Positions 33,530-44,883 of a DNA stretch of 64,000 nucleotides are shown here, one piece after another. This DNA comes from Channallabes apus (lineage: Eukaryota; Chordata; Actinopteri; Siluriformes; Clariidae), in NCBI GenBank assembly GCA_030522415.1, contig CM060121.1, forward strand, positions 8,723,976 to 8,787,975, given 5' to 3'. The first letter of the stretch is position 1, and each line of letters starts with the position of its first letter. Made by a program: the position numbers and the translations under genes. Below the pieces are notes generated by a model. That model ran no database searches. It saw only the letters and a program-made list of their open reading frames with translations, and had not been told where the DNA came from.

Positions 33530-34339
33530 CACAGTGGGGCAAAAAAGTATTTAGTCAGCCACCAATTGTGCAAGTTCTCCCACTTAAAAAGATGAGAGGG
33601 CTGTAATTTTCATCATAGGTATACCTCAACTATGAGAGACAAAATAAGAAAGAAAAATCCAGAAAATAACATGGTAGGATTTTTAAAGAATTTATTTGCA
33701 AATTATGGTGGAAAATAAGTATTTGGTCAATAACAAAAATACCCTTTGTTGGCAACGTTTTCTGTAAGTCTTCACAAGTTTTTCACATGTTGTTTCTGAA
33801 TTTTGGTTTCATCTGACCATATGACATTCTCCCAATCCTCTTTTGGATCATCCAAATGCTCTCTAGCAAATTTCAGGTGGACCTGGACATATACTGGCTT
33901 AAGCAGGGGGACACGTCTGGCACTGCAGCCAGGTGCAGGTCTGCAATTTTGTTTCTGGTGTACTTTGTAATACAACTCTACAGGTCATAGAGGAGTTTGG
34001 AGTGTGACTGTTTGAGGTTGTGGACAGGTGTCTTTTATACTGGTAACAGATGCTATTCATACAGGTAACGAGACAGATGAGCCTCTTAAAGAAGAATTTA
34101 CAGGTCTGTGAGAGCCAGAAATCTTGCTTGTTTGTACGTGACTGAATACTCATTTTACCAAGGAATTTACCTATTAATTCATTAAAAATCCTACAATGTG
34201 ATTTTCCGGATTTTTTTTTTCTTTTTTTGTCTCTATTAGTTGAGGTATACCTATAATGAAAAATACAGGGCTCTCTCATCTTTTTAAGTGGGAGAACTTG
34301 CACAATTGGTGGCTGACTAAATACTTTTTTGCCCCGCTA

Positions 34340-34343
<4 letters not shown>
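33530..34343. mobile_element. non-autonomous Tc1 element, about 0.8 kb
   Basis: CAGTGGGGCAAAAAAGTATT TAGTCAGCCACC at the left is mirrored by GGTGGCTGACTAAATACTTT TTTGCCCCGCTACTG at the right. The interior keeps minus-strand scraps (SDETKIQ, near 33800). A (TA)n run follows and hosts the next Tc1 element. Confidence 0.8.
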
Positions 34344-34372
<29 letters not shown>

Positions 34373-34375
<3 letters not shown>

Positions 34376-35991
34376 TGGTGTGAAAAACTATTTGCCCCCC
34401 TCCTGATTTCTGATTCTTTTGCATGTTTGTCACACAAAATGTTTCTGATCATCAAACACATTTAACTATTAGTCAAAGATAACACTAGTAAACACAAAAT
34501 GCAGTTTTTAAATGAGGGGTTTTATTATTTAGGGAGAAAAAAAATCCAAACCTACATGGCCCTGTGTGAAAAAGTAATTGCCCCCTGAACCTAATAACTG
34601 GTTGGGCCACCCTTAGCAGCAATAACTGCAATCAAGCGTTTGTGATAACTTGCAACGAGTCTTTTACAGCGCTCTGGAGGAATTTTGGCCCACTCATCTT
34701 TGCAGAATTGTTGTAATTCAGCTTTATTTGAGGGTTTTCTAGCATGAACCGCCTTTTTAAGGTCATGCCACAACATCTCAATAGGATTCAGGTCAGGACT
34801 TTGACTAGGCCACTCCAAAGTCTTCATTTTGTTTTTCTTCACCCATTTAGAGGTGGATTTGCTGGTGTGTTTTGGGTCATTGTCCTGCTGCAGCACCCAA
34901 GATCGCTTCAGCTTGAGTTGACGAACAGATGGCCGGACATTCTCCTTCAGGATTTTTTGGTAGACAGTAGAATTCATGGTTCCATCTATCACAGCAAGCC
35001 TTCCAGGTCCTGAAGCAGCAAAACAACCCCAGACCATCACACTACCACCACCATATTTTACTGTTGGTATGATGTTCTTTTTCTGAAATGCTGTGTTACT
35101 TTTATGCCAGATGTAATGGGACACGCACCTTCCAAAAAGTTAAACTTTTGTCTCATCGGTCCACAAGGTATTTTCCCAAAAGTCTTGGCAATCATTGAGA
35201 TGTTTTTTTAGCAAAATTGAGACGAGCCTTAATGTTCTTTTTGCTTAAAAGTGGTTTGCGCCTTGGAAATCTGCCATGCAGGCCGTTTTTGCCCAGTCTC
35301 TTTCTTATGGTGGAGTCGTGAACACTGACCTTAATTGAGGCAAGTGAGGCCTGCAGTTCTTTAGATGTTGTCCTGGGGTCTTTTGTGGCCTCTCGGATGA
35401 GTTGTCTCTGCGCTCTTGGGGTAATTTTGGTCGGCCGGCCACTCCTGGGAAGGTTCACCACTGTTCCATGTTTTTTCCATTTGTGGATAATGGCTCTCAC
35501 TGTGGTTCGCTGGAGTCCCAAAGCTTTAGAAATGGCTTTATAACCTTTACCAGACTGATAGATCTCAATTACTTTTGTTCTCATTTGTTCCTGAATTTCT
35601 TTGGATCTTGGCACGATGTCTTGCATTTGAGGTGCTTTTGGTCTACTTCTCTGTGTCAGGTAGGTCCTATTTATGTGATTTCTTGATTGAAACAGGTGTG
35701 GCAGTAATCAGGCCTGGGGGTGACTACAGAAATTGAACTCAGGTGTGATAAACCACAGTTAAGTAATTTTTTTAGCAAGGGGGGCAATCACTTTTTCACA
35801 CAGGGCCATGTAGATTTTGATTTTTTTTTCTCCCTTAATAACGTAAACCTTCATTTAAAAACTGCATTTTGTGTTCAATTATGTTATCTTTGACTAATAG
35901 TTAACGGTTTTTGATGAGCAGAAACATTTAAGTGTGACAAACATGCAAAAGAATAAGAAATCAGGAAGGGGGCAAATAGTTTTTCACGCCA

Positions 35992-35994
<3 letters not shown>
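34373..35994 (-). mobile_element. Tc1 transposon A, full length, dead
   Basis: Bounded by TA dinucleotides (34371-34372, 35995-35996). Ends CAGTGGTGTGAAAAACTATT and AATAGTTTTTCACGCCACTG. Length 1622 bp. Inserted in a (TA)n tract. It shares its terminal repeats and transposase with element B at 36164-37675. Confidence 0.92.
34591..35626 (-). pseudogene. Tc1 transposase of element A, frameshift plus stop
   Basis: Two frames, 35626-35192 (helix-turn-helix part, including GYKAISKALGLQRTTVRAII) and 35124-34591 (DNDPKHTSKS, PDLNPIEMLWHDLKK). Compared with element B, A has seven instead of six A residues in the run complementary to 35213-35219 (+1 frameshift), and a GAA to TAA change just after WTDETKV. 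The DD34E-type motifs are still legible on either side. Confidence 0.9.
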
Positions 35995-36026
<32 letters not shown>

Positions 36027-36163
36027 GCGTGCATATATCGTCTACGCTAATAATACTGAAGAACTATGCTGTTTATAATAAGGATTAAAATTTTTTTTTA
36101 CAAAAGATAACTATGTAAATCCTTTTATTAAGGCACACACAGTAGCCTACTGAACATTAAATA

Positions 36164-37675
36164 CAGTGGTGTGAAAAACTATTTGCCCCCTTCCTGATTT
36201 CTTATTCTTTTGCATGTTTGTCACACTCAAAATCTACATGGCCCTGTGTGAAAAAGTAATTGCCCCCCTTGTTAAAAAATAACTTAACTGTGGTTTGTCA
36301 CACCTGAGTTCAATTTCTGTAGTCACCCCCAGGCCTGATTACTACCACACCTGTTTCAATCAAGAAATCACTTAAATAGGAGCTACCTGACACAGAGAAG
36401 TAGACCAAAAGCACCTCAAAAGCTAGACATCATGCCAAGATCCAAAGAAATTCAGGAACAAATGAGAACAAAAGTAATTGAGATCTATCAGTCTGGTAAA
36501 GGTTATACAGTAAAGCCATTTCTAAAGCTTTGGGACTCCAGCGAACCACAGTGAGAGCCATTATCCACAAATGGCAAAAACATGGAACAGTGGTGAACCT
36601 TCCCAGGAGTGGCCGGCCGACCAAAATTACCCCAAGAGTGCAGAGACAACTCATCCGAGAGGCCACAAAAGACCCCAGGACAACATCTAAAGAACTGCAG
36701 GCCTCACTTGCCTCAATTAAGGTCAGTGTTCACGACTCCACCATAAGAAAGAGACTGGGCAAAAACAGCCTGCATGGCAGATTTCCAAGGCGCAAACCAC
36801 TTTTAAGCAAAAAGAACATTAAGGCTCGTCTCAATTTTGCTAAAAAACATCTCAATGATTGCCAAGACTTTTGGGAAAATACCTTGTGGACCGACGAGAC
36901 AAAAGTTGAACTTTTTGGAAGGTGCGTGTCCCGTTACATCTGGCGTAAAAGTAACACGGCATTTCAGAAAAACAACATCATACCAACAGTAAAATGTGGT
37001 GGTAGTGTGATGGTCTGGGGTTGTTTTGCTGCTTCAGGACCTGGAAGGCTTGCTGTGATAGATGGAACCATGAATTCTACTGTCTACCAAAAAATCCTGA
37101 AGGAGAATGTCCGGCCATCTGTTCGTCAACTCAAGCTGAAGCGATCTTGGGTGCTGCAGCAGGACAATGACCCAAAACACACAAGCAAATCCACCTCTGA
37201 ATGGCTGAAGAAAAACAAAATGAAGACTTTTAAGTGGCCTAGTCAAAGTCCTGACCTCTATCCTATCGAAATGTTGTGGCATGACCTTAAAAAGGCGGTT
37301 CATGCTAGAAAACCCTCAAATAAAGCTGAATTACAACAATTCTGCAAGGATGAGTGGGCCAAAATTCCTCCAGAGCGCTGTAAAAGACTCGTTGCAAGTT
37401 ATCGCAAACGCTTGATTACAGTTATTGCTGCTAAGGGTGGCCCAACCAGTTATTAGGTTCAGGGGGCAATTACTTTTTCACACAGGGCCATGTAGGTTTG
37501 GAATTTTTTTTCTCCCTAAATAATAAAACCCCTCATTTAAAAACTGCATTTTGTGTTTACTTGTGTTATCTTTGACTAATAGTTAAATATGTTTGATGAT
37601 CAGAAACATTTTGTGTGACAAACATGCAAAAGAATAAGAAATCAGGAGGGGGGCAAATAGTTTTTCACACCACTG
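36164..37675 (+). mobile_element. Tc1 transposon B, nearly complete
   Basis: Bounded by TA (36162-36163, 37676-37677). Ends CAGTGGTGTGAAAAACTATT and AATAGTTTTTCACACCACTG. Length 1512 bp; relative to A it lacks roughly 100 bp in the left terminal region near 36228. Opposite orientation to A, about 170 bp away. Confidence 0.93.
36431..37456 (+). pseudogene. Tc1 transposase of element B with 5-bp excision-type footprint
   Basis: ATG at 36431 opens MPRSKEIQEQMRTKVIEIYQ SGKGY, then the frame is broken by 5 extra bases (TACAGTA at 36506-36512 where element A has TA). A 308-codon frame from 36530 to 37456 follows: second helix-turn-helix part, WTDETKVELF, DNDPKHTSKST and PIEMLWHDLKK, so all three acidic residues of the DDE triad remain. 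PDLYPIE has Tyr in place of the family Asn. Without the first 36 or so residues DNA binding would be impaired. Confidence 0.92.
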
Positions 37676-37679
37676 TAAA

Positions 37680-38930
37680 TGAACATTGCCAGCAGGGATA
37701 ACCCTGATGTAACCTTTGGCAGTTCTACTGTAATTATTTGAGGCAATGGGGCCATGTCCGTTTAATATTTCAACAATAAGATATAAAGGGTATAACAAAT
37801 ATAAACGTGACCATATTGCTTGGTCTGTAGAGTATCTCTGAATAATTTTGAGACCCAGGTACCAACGTCCCAAAACAGATTTGACTGAAAAGTGCGTGCA
37901 TCCTGGGAAGCTCCTAAAATTTCTAAAAAAAAACGTTGTCCTCATACACCAGATGGGCAAACAGATGGGCAAAAAAGTAGGCTACTGTTTGGAAATAAGG
38001 CATACTCTCATGGGCTGTATGGTGACAATGCCACCTCCAGCTCTAGAACTCATGGTTTTGTGCTAAGTTTAGGAGTCTGCGCTGAAATTTGTATATTCAT
38101 CCTGTACCTGTTGTTTAGGCCATCTCCTACTCTAAATAGTCTGTAGGTTTAATACTAGGCATTTGTGGGAGCTCATGTATGCAGAAGATGATGGATAGCA
38201 CTTTCTCCTAACTGTGTTTTCTTTTACTGTTCACTGACTGTGATAGGCACTTGTACAGATTACATTTTATTCACAAATCTGTTGGTCCAGACTAATTTTA
38301 TAATCTGGCTGAATTTCAACCCGGTCTGTTGTTATTTGACGTGCAGTGTGAGCAGGGTCCCAGTGCCTGATTAATCACCCAAGCAACCAACAATCTGGCT
38401 CTTGGATGATCAGACGGATTCCTGGCAGGTCAGACATTTTGGTCGACTGCCGTATAGTGTGAGCGGGTTCATGATCTTATTTTCCACAGTTCCACATCAG
38501 CTCACCTAAATATGGCTCCTGTTTCGATATTTCTATTTCTTGCTGCAAAACAAACAAAGTAAGTGTGTTTTCAACCATTTTTGGCCGATACTTGTTTTTG
38601 GTTTGTTTATTTGCTTGGTGTGTTTTTACACAATGTTACAAATGCTAAGATATGCTTCCCTTTATATCTGGCCACAAAGAGGTTTCAGGTATCTTGCTTG
38701 AAATAGAACTTCATTGGAACTTTTAAGGAAAGTGCTTGACCATACAGTGAAAGCAGAGAGGTTGCAGGTTCAGACTGTGCAGAATTACAACGCACAATGT
38801 GAGATACACAATCAATAAAATCCGCACGGGGTCTGCTTGACCTTACACCACCATGGCAGGAAAAAGGAAAAAAAAGCAGTTGATATGGATGGTGGCTTCA
38901 TGTGTCTTCAAAGAGATACATGAAATGCAC
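37680..38930. other. intergenic, no recognised gene
   Basis: Between Tc1 element B and the ca10 duplicate I see only AT-rich unique-looking sequence with short random frames. No conserved exon is evident. Confidence 0.55.
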
Positions 38931-38936
38931 GTCATG

Positions 38937-39070
38937 AATGCTCATCGTTTCTGAAGGTAGGAATGTTCAATCTTATCGAATAAAAAAAATTGAGTTTGCT
39001 CATTTATTTCCATGCACTTCATGCTTGCTCGTAATGTTCTGATGACTCAGTGTGTTTCTGCAGAAGATGG
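38937..39070 (+). repeat. partial duplicate of ca10 exon-1 3' end and intron-1 start
   Basis: About 134 bp matching 40402-40540 at roughly 95 percent by eye. It includes the last 18 bp of exon 1, the donor GAAG|GTAGGAATG and about 115 bp of intron 1. Differences are a few substitutions, a shorter A-run and one inserted C before the TCATCGTTT. The true start codon and most of the signal-peptide sequence are not included. The only in-frame ATG (38938) follows immediately on a TGA and would give MLIVSE spliced to exon 2. Probably a small tandem duplication; a cryptic alternative first exon is possible. Confidence 0.85.
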
Positions 39071-39229
39071 CAAAGAAGCAAGTGTTGTCTCATGATAAAG
39101 GAAAGCTCCATGGTGGGGAGGAAATTGAACAATTTGGGGAACAATAGGAAATAATCATAGTAATACACAGTAATACTGATTTAAGGAAAATATCAGATTG
39201 GCTTTCCATATCGTAGTCTTGTAAATACA

Positions 39230-39762
39230 TTACCAGTCAAAAGTTTGTACACAACTTCAGTTTCATCATGGTGCTTGATGGGGTTTGCAAATGCACTTGG
39301 AAATACTGTTCTAGCAAGAACTGTTTAAGAACAGCTGACCTTAATGTCTTAAAATAACAATGGATTGTTGTTGTTACTTAATTACTTAATTCAATATGTG
39401 TCATTTCATTTACTCATTAGTTATACTGCTTCATCCTGTGTACAGGATCATGGGGCGGGATACACTTTGGACGGGGTGCCAATCCATTGCAGGGCACAAA
39501 CACACACTCATTCATACACTATTGGCAATTTGGGAGGAAACCGGAGTACCCGGAGGACCGTTACCAAGCACTGGGAGAACATGCAAACTCCATGCACGCA
39601 TACCCGAGGGTGGAATCGAACCTGGACCGTGGAGGTGCAAGACAACAGTGTTAACTACTAAGCCACCATCACGCTTATGTGTTTTTTTTTCTTAGTTTTA
39701 AAGTCTCCAGGATTGTTCTAGAATGTAGAAAATCAATCCAAACTTTTGACTAGTACTGTATA
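39230..39762. mobile_element. Tc1-type MITE split by a SINE
   Basis: Left CCAGTCAAAAGTTTGTACAC and right CCAAACTTTTGACTAGTACT are the well known fish Tc1-type inverted termini. A reverse SINE fills 39411-39672. Confidence 0.75.
39411..39672 (-). mobile_element. SINE inside the Tc1-type MITE
   Basis: Reverse copy of the 5484-5867 family: TATACTGCTTCATCCTGTGT tail side, GGAGGTGCAAGACAACAGTG TTAACTACTAAGCC head side. Moderately degraded. Confidence 0.8.
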
Positions 39763-40029
39763 TGTCGCATCGTGACAACATTTCTATTACTTTGGGCTGT
39801 TATTTATTACTAGTCATTTGCTATTATCACAGAGCATGTCTTGCTAGTATAATAGTTAAAAAAAAATGATAATAATAATAATAATAAATAATAATAAAAT
39901 TTTAACATTGGAGTGTTACCTAAACTTGACAGGAACAGAAAATGATTGACAGCTGGTTTTAATCTGGGATTGACCGAAAGGAAAATGTGACTGACAGCAG
40001 CCAGCAGTTAAGTGACTGATAAAAAGCAA

Positions 40030-40362
40030 TAAAAGCCCCGCCCACGGCTTTCTCCATCCTGACCCTGCTGCATTCCCCCATACTCCAAGAAGAAGCCGAG
40101 CGGCGTAGTGCGCATGCGCAGTACAGTCCGCGTACCAGCCCAGCTGCGCCCTCTGGCGCCAACAATCACTGCAGCGTCTCAGTTACTCAGCGGCAGCTTT
40201 TAAACCACAGCAGCGTCTTATTGATCATAAAGAGGCTTCCGGAGTTCCCGGCTCCGGGCTGTTTCTTTTCTCCCCCCCTCCACATTACTACACACACCAA
40301 ATCCTTTCACACTACTTCCTCCCCGGACCCGAGCAGCGGTGTGAATATGGACTGAAGCAAGA
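40030..40362 (+). promoter_or_regulatory. ca10: ca10 CpG-rich promoter / 5' UTR with NRF1 palindrome and GC box
   Basis: The 330 bp before the ca10 ATG is much richer in G+C and CpG than its AT-rich surroundings. It contains a GC box (GCCCCGCCCA, 40035-40044) and a perfect 12-bp NRF1 palindrome (TGCGCATGCGCA, 40109-40120). No TATA box is evident near the gene. This is the look of a TATA-less CpG-island promoter with a 5' UTR of perhaps 100-250 bp. The transcription start itself is not determined. Confidence 0.6.
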
Positions 40363-40420
40363 ATGCAGCACGCCTGGGAATTCATTATTATTTTACACGT
40401 TAATGTCATCGTTTCCGAAG
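40363..40420 (+). CDS. ca10: ca10 exon 1, signal peptide
   Basis: ATG at 40363, then MQHAWEFIIILHVNVIVSE and one base of the next codon, donor GAAG|GTAGGA (phase 1). It aligns with the human CA10 start (M..WEVLFLLQANFIV from memory). The hydrophobic core IIILHVNVIV is a plausible secretion signal. The upstream ATG-like triplet at 40346 (ATATGG) is out of frame and soon stops. The 3' end of this exon plus the start of intron 1 is duplicated at 38937-39070. Confidence 0.85.
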
Positions 40421-40769
40421 GTAGGAATGTTCAATCTGATCGAATAAAAAAAAAAAAAATTGAGTTTGCGCATTTATTTTCCATGCACTTCATGCTTGCT
40501 CGTGATGCTCTGATGACTCAGTGTGTTTCTGTAGAAGATGGATGAATATTCATGAGTAATTCAATTATATTGGTTTTTTTTCACCTCTTAAGCTCAGGAA
40601 CAGTGTGAGGTGTGAGTGCTGTAAAAGTGTTGAATGTTTAATAAATTAATAATGAATAAATGCAATCCTTCTATTAACTCTTTAGTGGTGTATGATCAGA
40701 TTCTTATTATAACTATATTTATCCTGTTTTATGTCATAGTCTTTTTATGTCCTTTTATTTTCTATCACA

Positions 40770-40840
40770 CAATTATTATTATTATTATTTCTATTATTAT
40801 AATTTATTATAATTTATTATTATTATTATTATTATTAATG
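40770..40840. repeat. (ATT)n microsatellite in ca10 intron 1
   Basis: Two runs of ATT/TTA triplets separated by a few bases. Confidence 0.9.
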
Positions 40841-41794
40841 TTTTTGCTGTTGTTCCTCTGGCTAGACAATACTATAATGCTCTTCATCATCTGCTCATTT
40901 GAACCCTGTGCTTCAAGTAGAGCTGACCCTCGCCAGCATTACACGACTTGTGCATCTAAGTGCACATTGATGCACAGTGATGCACAATGATGATGGCAGA
41001 ACGGAATGGCACACTGGACATGATTACAGATCATTACATAGTTGTTAAAGTCATTACAGAAGTGTTAAGGCCAGATCATTATAGATGAAATTTGCCGTAA
41101 ACATCATAAAAGCTGAACAGAGAAAGGCTTTATTATAGAGCAGTGCTGGAGATCAGTGCTTCAGGCAACTGACTAGCAGACACAGACGAAGGCTACAGAC
41201 AAGCATCGCGAAGGAGTGTTGAAGTTTTAATTTTAGTTTTTAGGCTCATAAGCAAGGGCTTGAGCAAAATGTTCATTTTTAAGGGTACTTAAAAAAAAAG
41301 TACACAAACCTAATGCAAAGAAAATAACCTGCAACATCCACCAAAAAAGATTTTGTGTTGGGGAACAGTGTAATAGTGTGTGAGATAGATTTAATTTGCG
41401 AGAGTAAAGAATTTCAACAAGAGGAATAAATCATTCAGACACATTTCTACATATGCAAAAAACATATGTAGGAGACATCTACAGACAAATGTGTGTCACA
41501 GGCGATTGTTCTACAGAAAGTGCTACACACAGGCATAATAGCTTCAAGATTCGATATCATCACGATACCTAGGTGCCGATTCGATTTGTACTGCGATTCT
41601 ATAATTACCCCAATTCATTGTTAATTTTCATTATAGAGTTTAACAATTTTAAACAAACCGACGACAAATGTGCAAAGTGCTGCCTGCTAATATATCTATC
41701 CATCCACCTATCCATATACAGTAGGAACCTTTGTAGACCAATCATGGGCCGTGACTACCATTGCAATTATTCCAGTTTTACCTCCAGTCAACAT

Positions 41795-41983
41795 TCACAC
41801 ACTACCGCCAATTTGGGAACCCCAATTAGCCTAATCTGTATGTCTTTGGGCTGTGGGAGGAAACCCGCCAAGCACGGGGAGAACATGCAAACTCCATGCA
41901 CACTCACGCAATGCGGGAATCGAACCTAGACCCTTGAGGTGCAAGGTGACAGTGTTAACCACTAAGCCGCCATGGCGCCGCTG
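41795..41983 (-). mobile_element. SINE fragment in ca10 intron 1
   Basis: Reverse copy lacking its tail third: CCAATTAGCCTAATCTGTAT, GGGAATCGAACCTAGACC, TTAACCACTAAGCCGCCATG. It lies just after hAT-like text (CGATTCGATTTGTACTGCGA, 41575-41600), so it may be nested. Confidence 0.75.
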
Positions 41984-42350
41984 CCTGCTTATGTATTAAG
42001 AGTTAGTTTAGAGCGCTCTATGTAGGATTATAGAAGATCAGAAACATTTTACTACCAAAATGCAAACGTATCCAAATAAAAACAATATTAAAATTATTTT
42101 AGAGTCAGTGTTGCGATGCATGAATTGCTATGCAAAAATAAGTGCGACATGTAACAGATTCGATTTTCCTCCAAGCTCATCTGTTCTGTTTGTTTGTTTC
42201 AATTGTTGTATAACTCATTTGGGTCACTTGGGACTGCTGCCTCCTGTTTCCTTCTATTTTATCAATGGAGAAGTGTAGTTACTCGCAGTTTCTGTGATAC
42301 ACAGGTTGGACAGTTTCAAATTTGTACCACTCTTTCTGCATCTTTTGCAG

Positions 42351-42425
42351 CACAGCCTGCGTCCTCAATGCCTCATGATGGATGGTGGGCTTATAAAGAT
42401 GTCATAGAAGGAAGTTTTATTCCAG
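42351..42425 (+). CDS. ca10: ca10 exon 2
   Basis: 75-bp exon, acceptor CATCTTTTGCAG, donor CCAG|GTAAGA, phase 1 in and phase 1 out. It reads AQPASSMPHDGWWAYKDVIE then GSFIP and one base. WWAYKDV.EGSF is the start of the CA-like domain in CA10 (human WWAYKEVVQGSF). The following intron, 12.9 kb, holds the 38-bp minisatellite array. Confidence 0.93.
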
Positions 42426-43577
42426 GTAAGAACACAAGCCTAATACCAGATGTTTTCCCCTCTTCATAAGAGAGGAAGAAAGAGGAGCTTTCACACAGAG
42501 TGTGTTTATTTGGGTCAGAGCTCCTATGGATTTTCTCTGACGTCAGTTATATAAATCGTTGTGAATTAGTGAATCCTGATGAAAAGGGCAATTTTGCATG
42601 CTTTCCTTCAGAAGCAGATTTTAAAAAATGGTTCTAGAAATTTTATCTGTGTGTGTCATAGGACCCGGCTTCAGCGTTCAGCTGTGTTATTATCATCTAC
42701 GTGTTACTCTCTGTTTCACACCTCATATTTTACTTTAAAAAAACATGCTTTTGTTAAAGCGTCTGATTCAAAGCACAGTCTGGAGCAGATGGCAGATGCA
42801 GTGATATGTAACAATCACACCTGATTATTTTATTTACAATGTGTTTATACAGGTCAGTCGCACTGACATAGAAATCTGTTTCATCTGTTTAAATCAAGGC
42901 TGTATACAAGCACACAAAATCCACACTGCTTAAATATCCACACTAAAACAAAAGAACATATGAAACACAAATTACGGTGCAGGTACACAACACAAAAAGC
43001 ATCAAAACATTTTATCATAATGTCTATAATGTGAAAAGGGTGCAGACTCAGAAATTGGGTGGTATATGTGATGAAAACGTGTAGGATGTCTCTTTTGGTG
43101 TTTGCAGATTTAAGAATATAAAAAGGATATATATATAAAACTTGGTTGTTTATCATAATGTATATTTTGTATTAAAACGTGCCACATAGCATAGGACATA
43201 GATCACAAGATCATGGCAGGACTATAATGAAAGGTATGTTTGGATTAAAGCAGAAAACGTGCAAATAATGATTCATGAGGCGCTAAATCAGAACAGTTGA
43301 GAATAATGATTGGGGGACGAACTAAAGCAGAACAGGTGAGAATAGTGATTTGGGATGGGCTAAAGCGGAACAGGTGAGAATAGTGATTTGGGAGGGGCTA
43401 ACGCAGAACACTTGAGAATAGTGATTTGGGAGGGGCTAAAGCAGAACACTTGAGAATGGTGATTTGGGAGGGGCTAAAGCATAACAGTTGACAATAGTGA
43501 TTTGGGAGGGGCTAAAGCGGAACACTTGAGAATGGTGATTTGGGAGGGGCTAAAGCAGAACAGGTGAGAATGGTGAT

Positions 43578-44517
43578 TAGGGCTGCAACAACTAATCGAT
43601 AAAATCGATAATTATCGATAATGAAATTCGTTGTCAACGAATGCCGTTATCGATTAGTTGGGCTGCTCACGTTATTGAGGCGCGCGACCACAAGATGCAC
43701 AAATACACACACACAGATACACAGTCGCTCGCACAATGGAGTTTACACAAGCGTTTGCAGGAAAAAGCGCGCGCTCCAAGTCCTCCAAGGTATGGGAGTA
43801 ATTTACATTAAACACCTCTTATCGGGCGTTAAAATCGAGCCTGTTTTCTGCCGTTCGTAGTGTCCGGTGAGCGCGGATGAAGCGCCGAGGGTTTTCTGTA
43901 CATGTGGGAGCCCCTAGCGACGGGGAGGAATTGGCCACGACTAAAAAAAAAAAGGAGTGAGTGAGAGAGTTCACACGGGCTTTGGTGACGTGCGTATGTC
44001 CGGCTGCGCGGTTATACGGGGTAAAAAGAAAAAAACCGTTGCATGCAGCTTTTTCTTGATGTTCAAATCCCAACGAACGCAAGGAAAACACTTCTAGTGC
44101 GTTTTCTTCACGTTCAGTTTACACCTCGGAGGACCGGATATATCCCATGATCCTACACGCTATACACAGGGAAAATGCGGGAAAAGGGCAAAATAAACAG
44201 AGTGAACCCAGTAGCGGCCATTTTTTTCTCTCCCTACGTCGCCGTATTACGAGAATGTCTAGTATAGCAAAATTGTCTATTTATATAAAAAATATATTTT
44301 TTTAATTTATTGAGACAACAACAAAAAAGGATAAAATACCCGAGAGGATCGAAATAATGTATAAACCGTGACAAGGATGTAGCAAGAGACACTTTGATTA
44401 AAAATAATATCATAATAATCTAGAAGTCTATTATTCTTCTTATTAAGTTGAATTAATTTAAGAGAATTTAAAATTGAGGTCATTCTTAACAACTGAATAT
44501 GTCTGTATTTTTTAAAC

Positions 44518-44567
<50 letters not shown>

Positions 44568-44883
44568 ATGTATATGTATATATAAACACACACACATATA
44601 CCGTATCAACACTGTTAACTTGCCATCTGCAATTATTGTTAAAAAAGAATGTTGATTTACATAAACTAAGGTTTAAATGTCAAAATTAAAGATCATTATA
44701 CTCTATGTGGCTATTGCATTTTTTAAAGTTTACTTTTATACATAAATAATACCCTGATTTATGGTTTTATATTGTTAAGCAAAACAGCAAATTAAAGCGG
44801 TCACTTTATCCGATTAATCGATTAATCGAAAAAGAAATCGACCAACTAATCGATTATCAAAATAATCGTTAGTTGCAGCCCTA
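43578..44883. mobile_element. hAT-type non-autonomous element, copy 1
   Basis: 1306 bp. Starts TAGGGCTGCAACAACTAATC and ends TTAGTTGCAGCCCTA, with an 8-bp duplication ATGGTGAT on both sides (43570-43577, 44884-44891) taken from the minisatellite unit. This end sequence and 8-bp duplication are hAT hallmarks. No transposase; short frames only. It carries a SINE-tail piece (about 43898-43955) and a (TG)15(TATG)5 tract. Variant at the A-run near 44035: CCGTT. Confidence 0.93.

Noticed and set aside
36530..37456. Host gene of 308 codons
   Set aside because: It is a Tc1 transposase inside terminal repeats and TA duplications, and lacks its true N-terminus.
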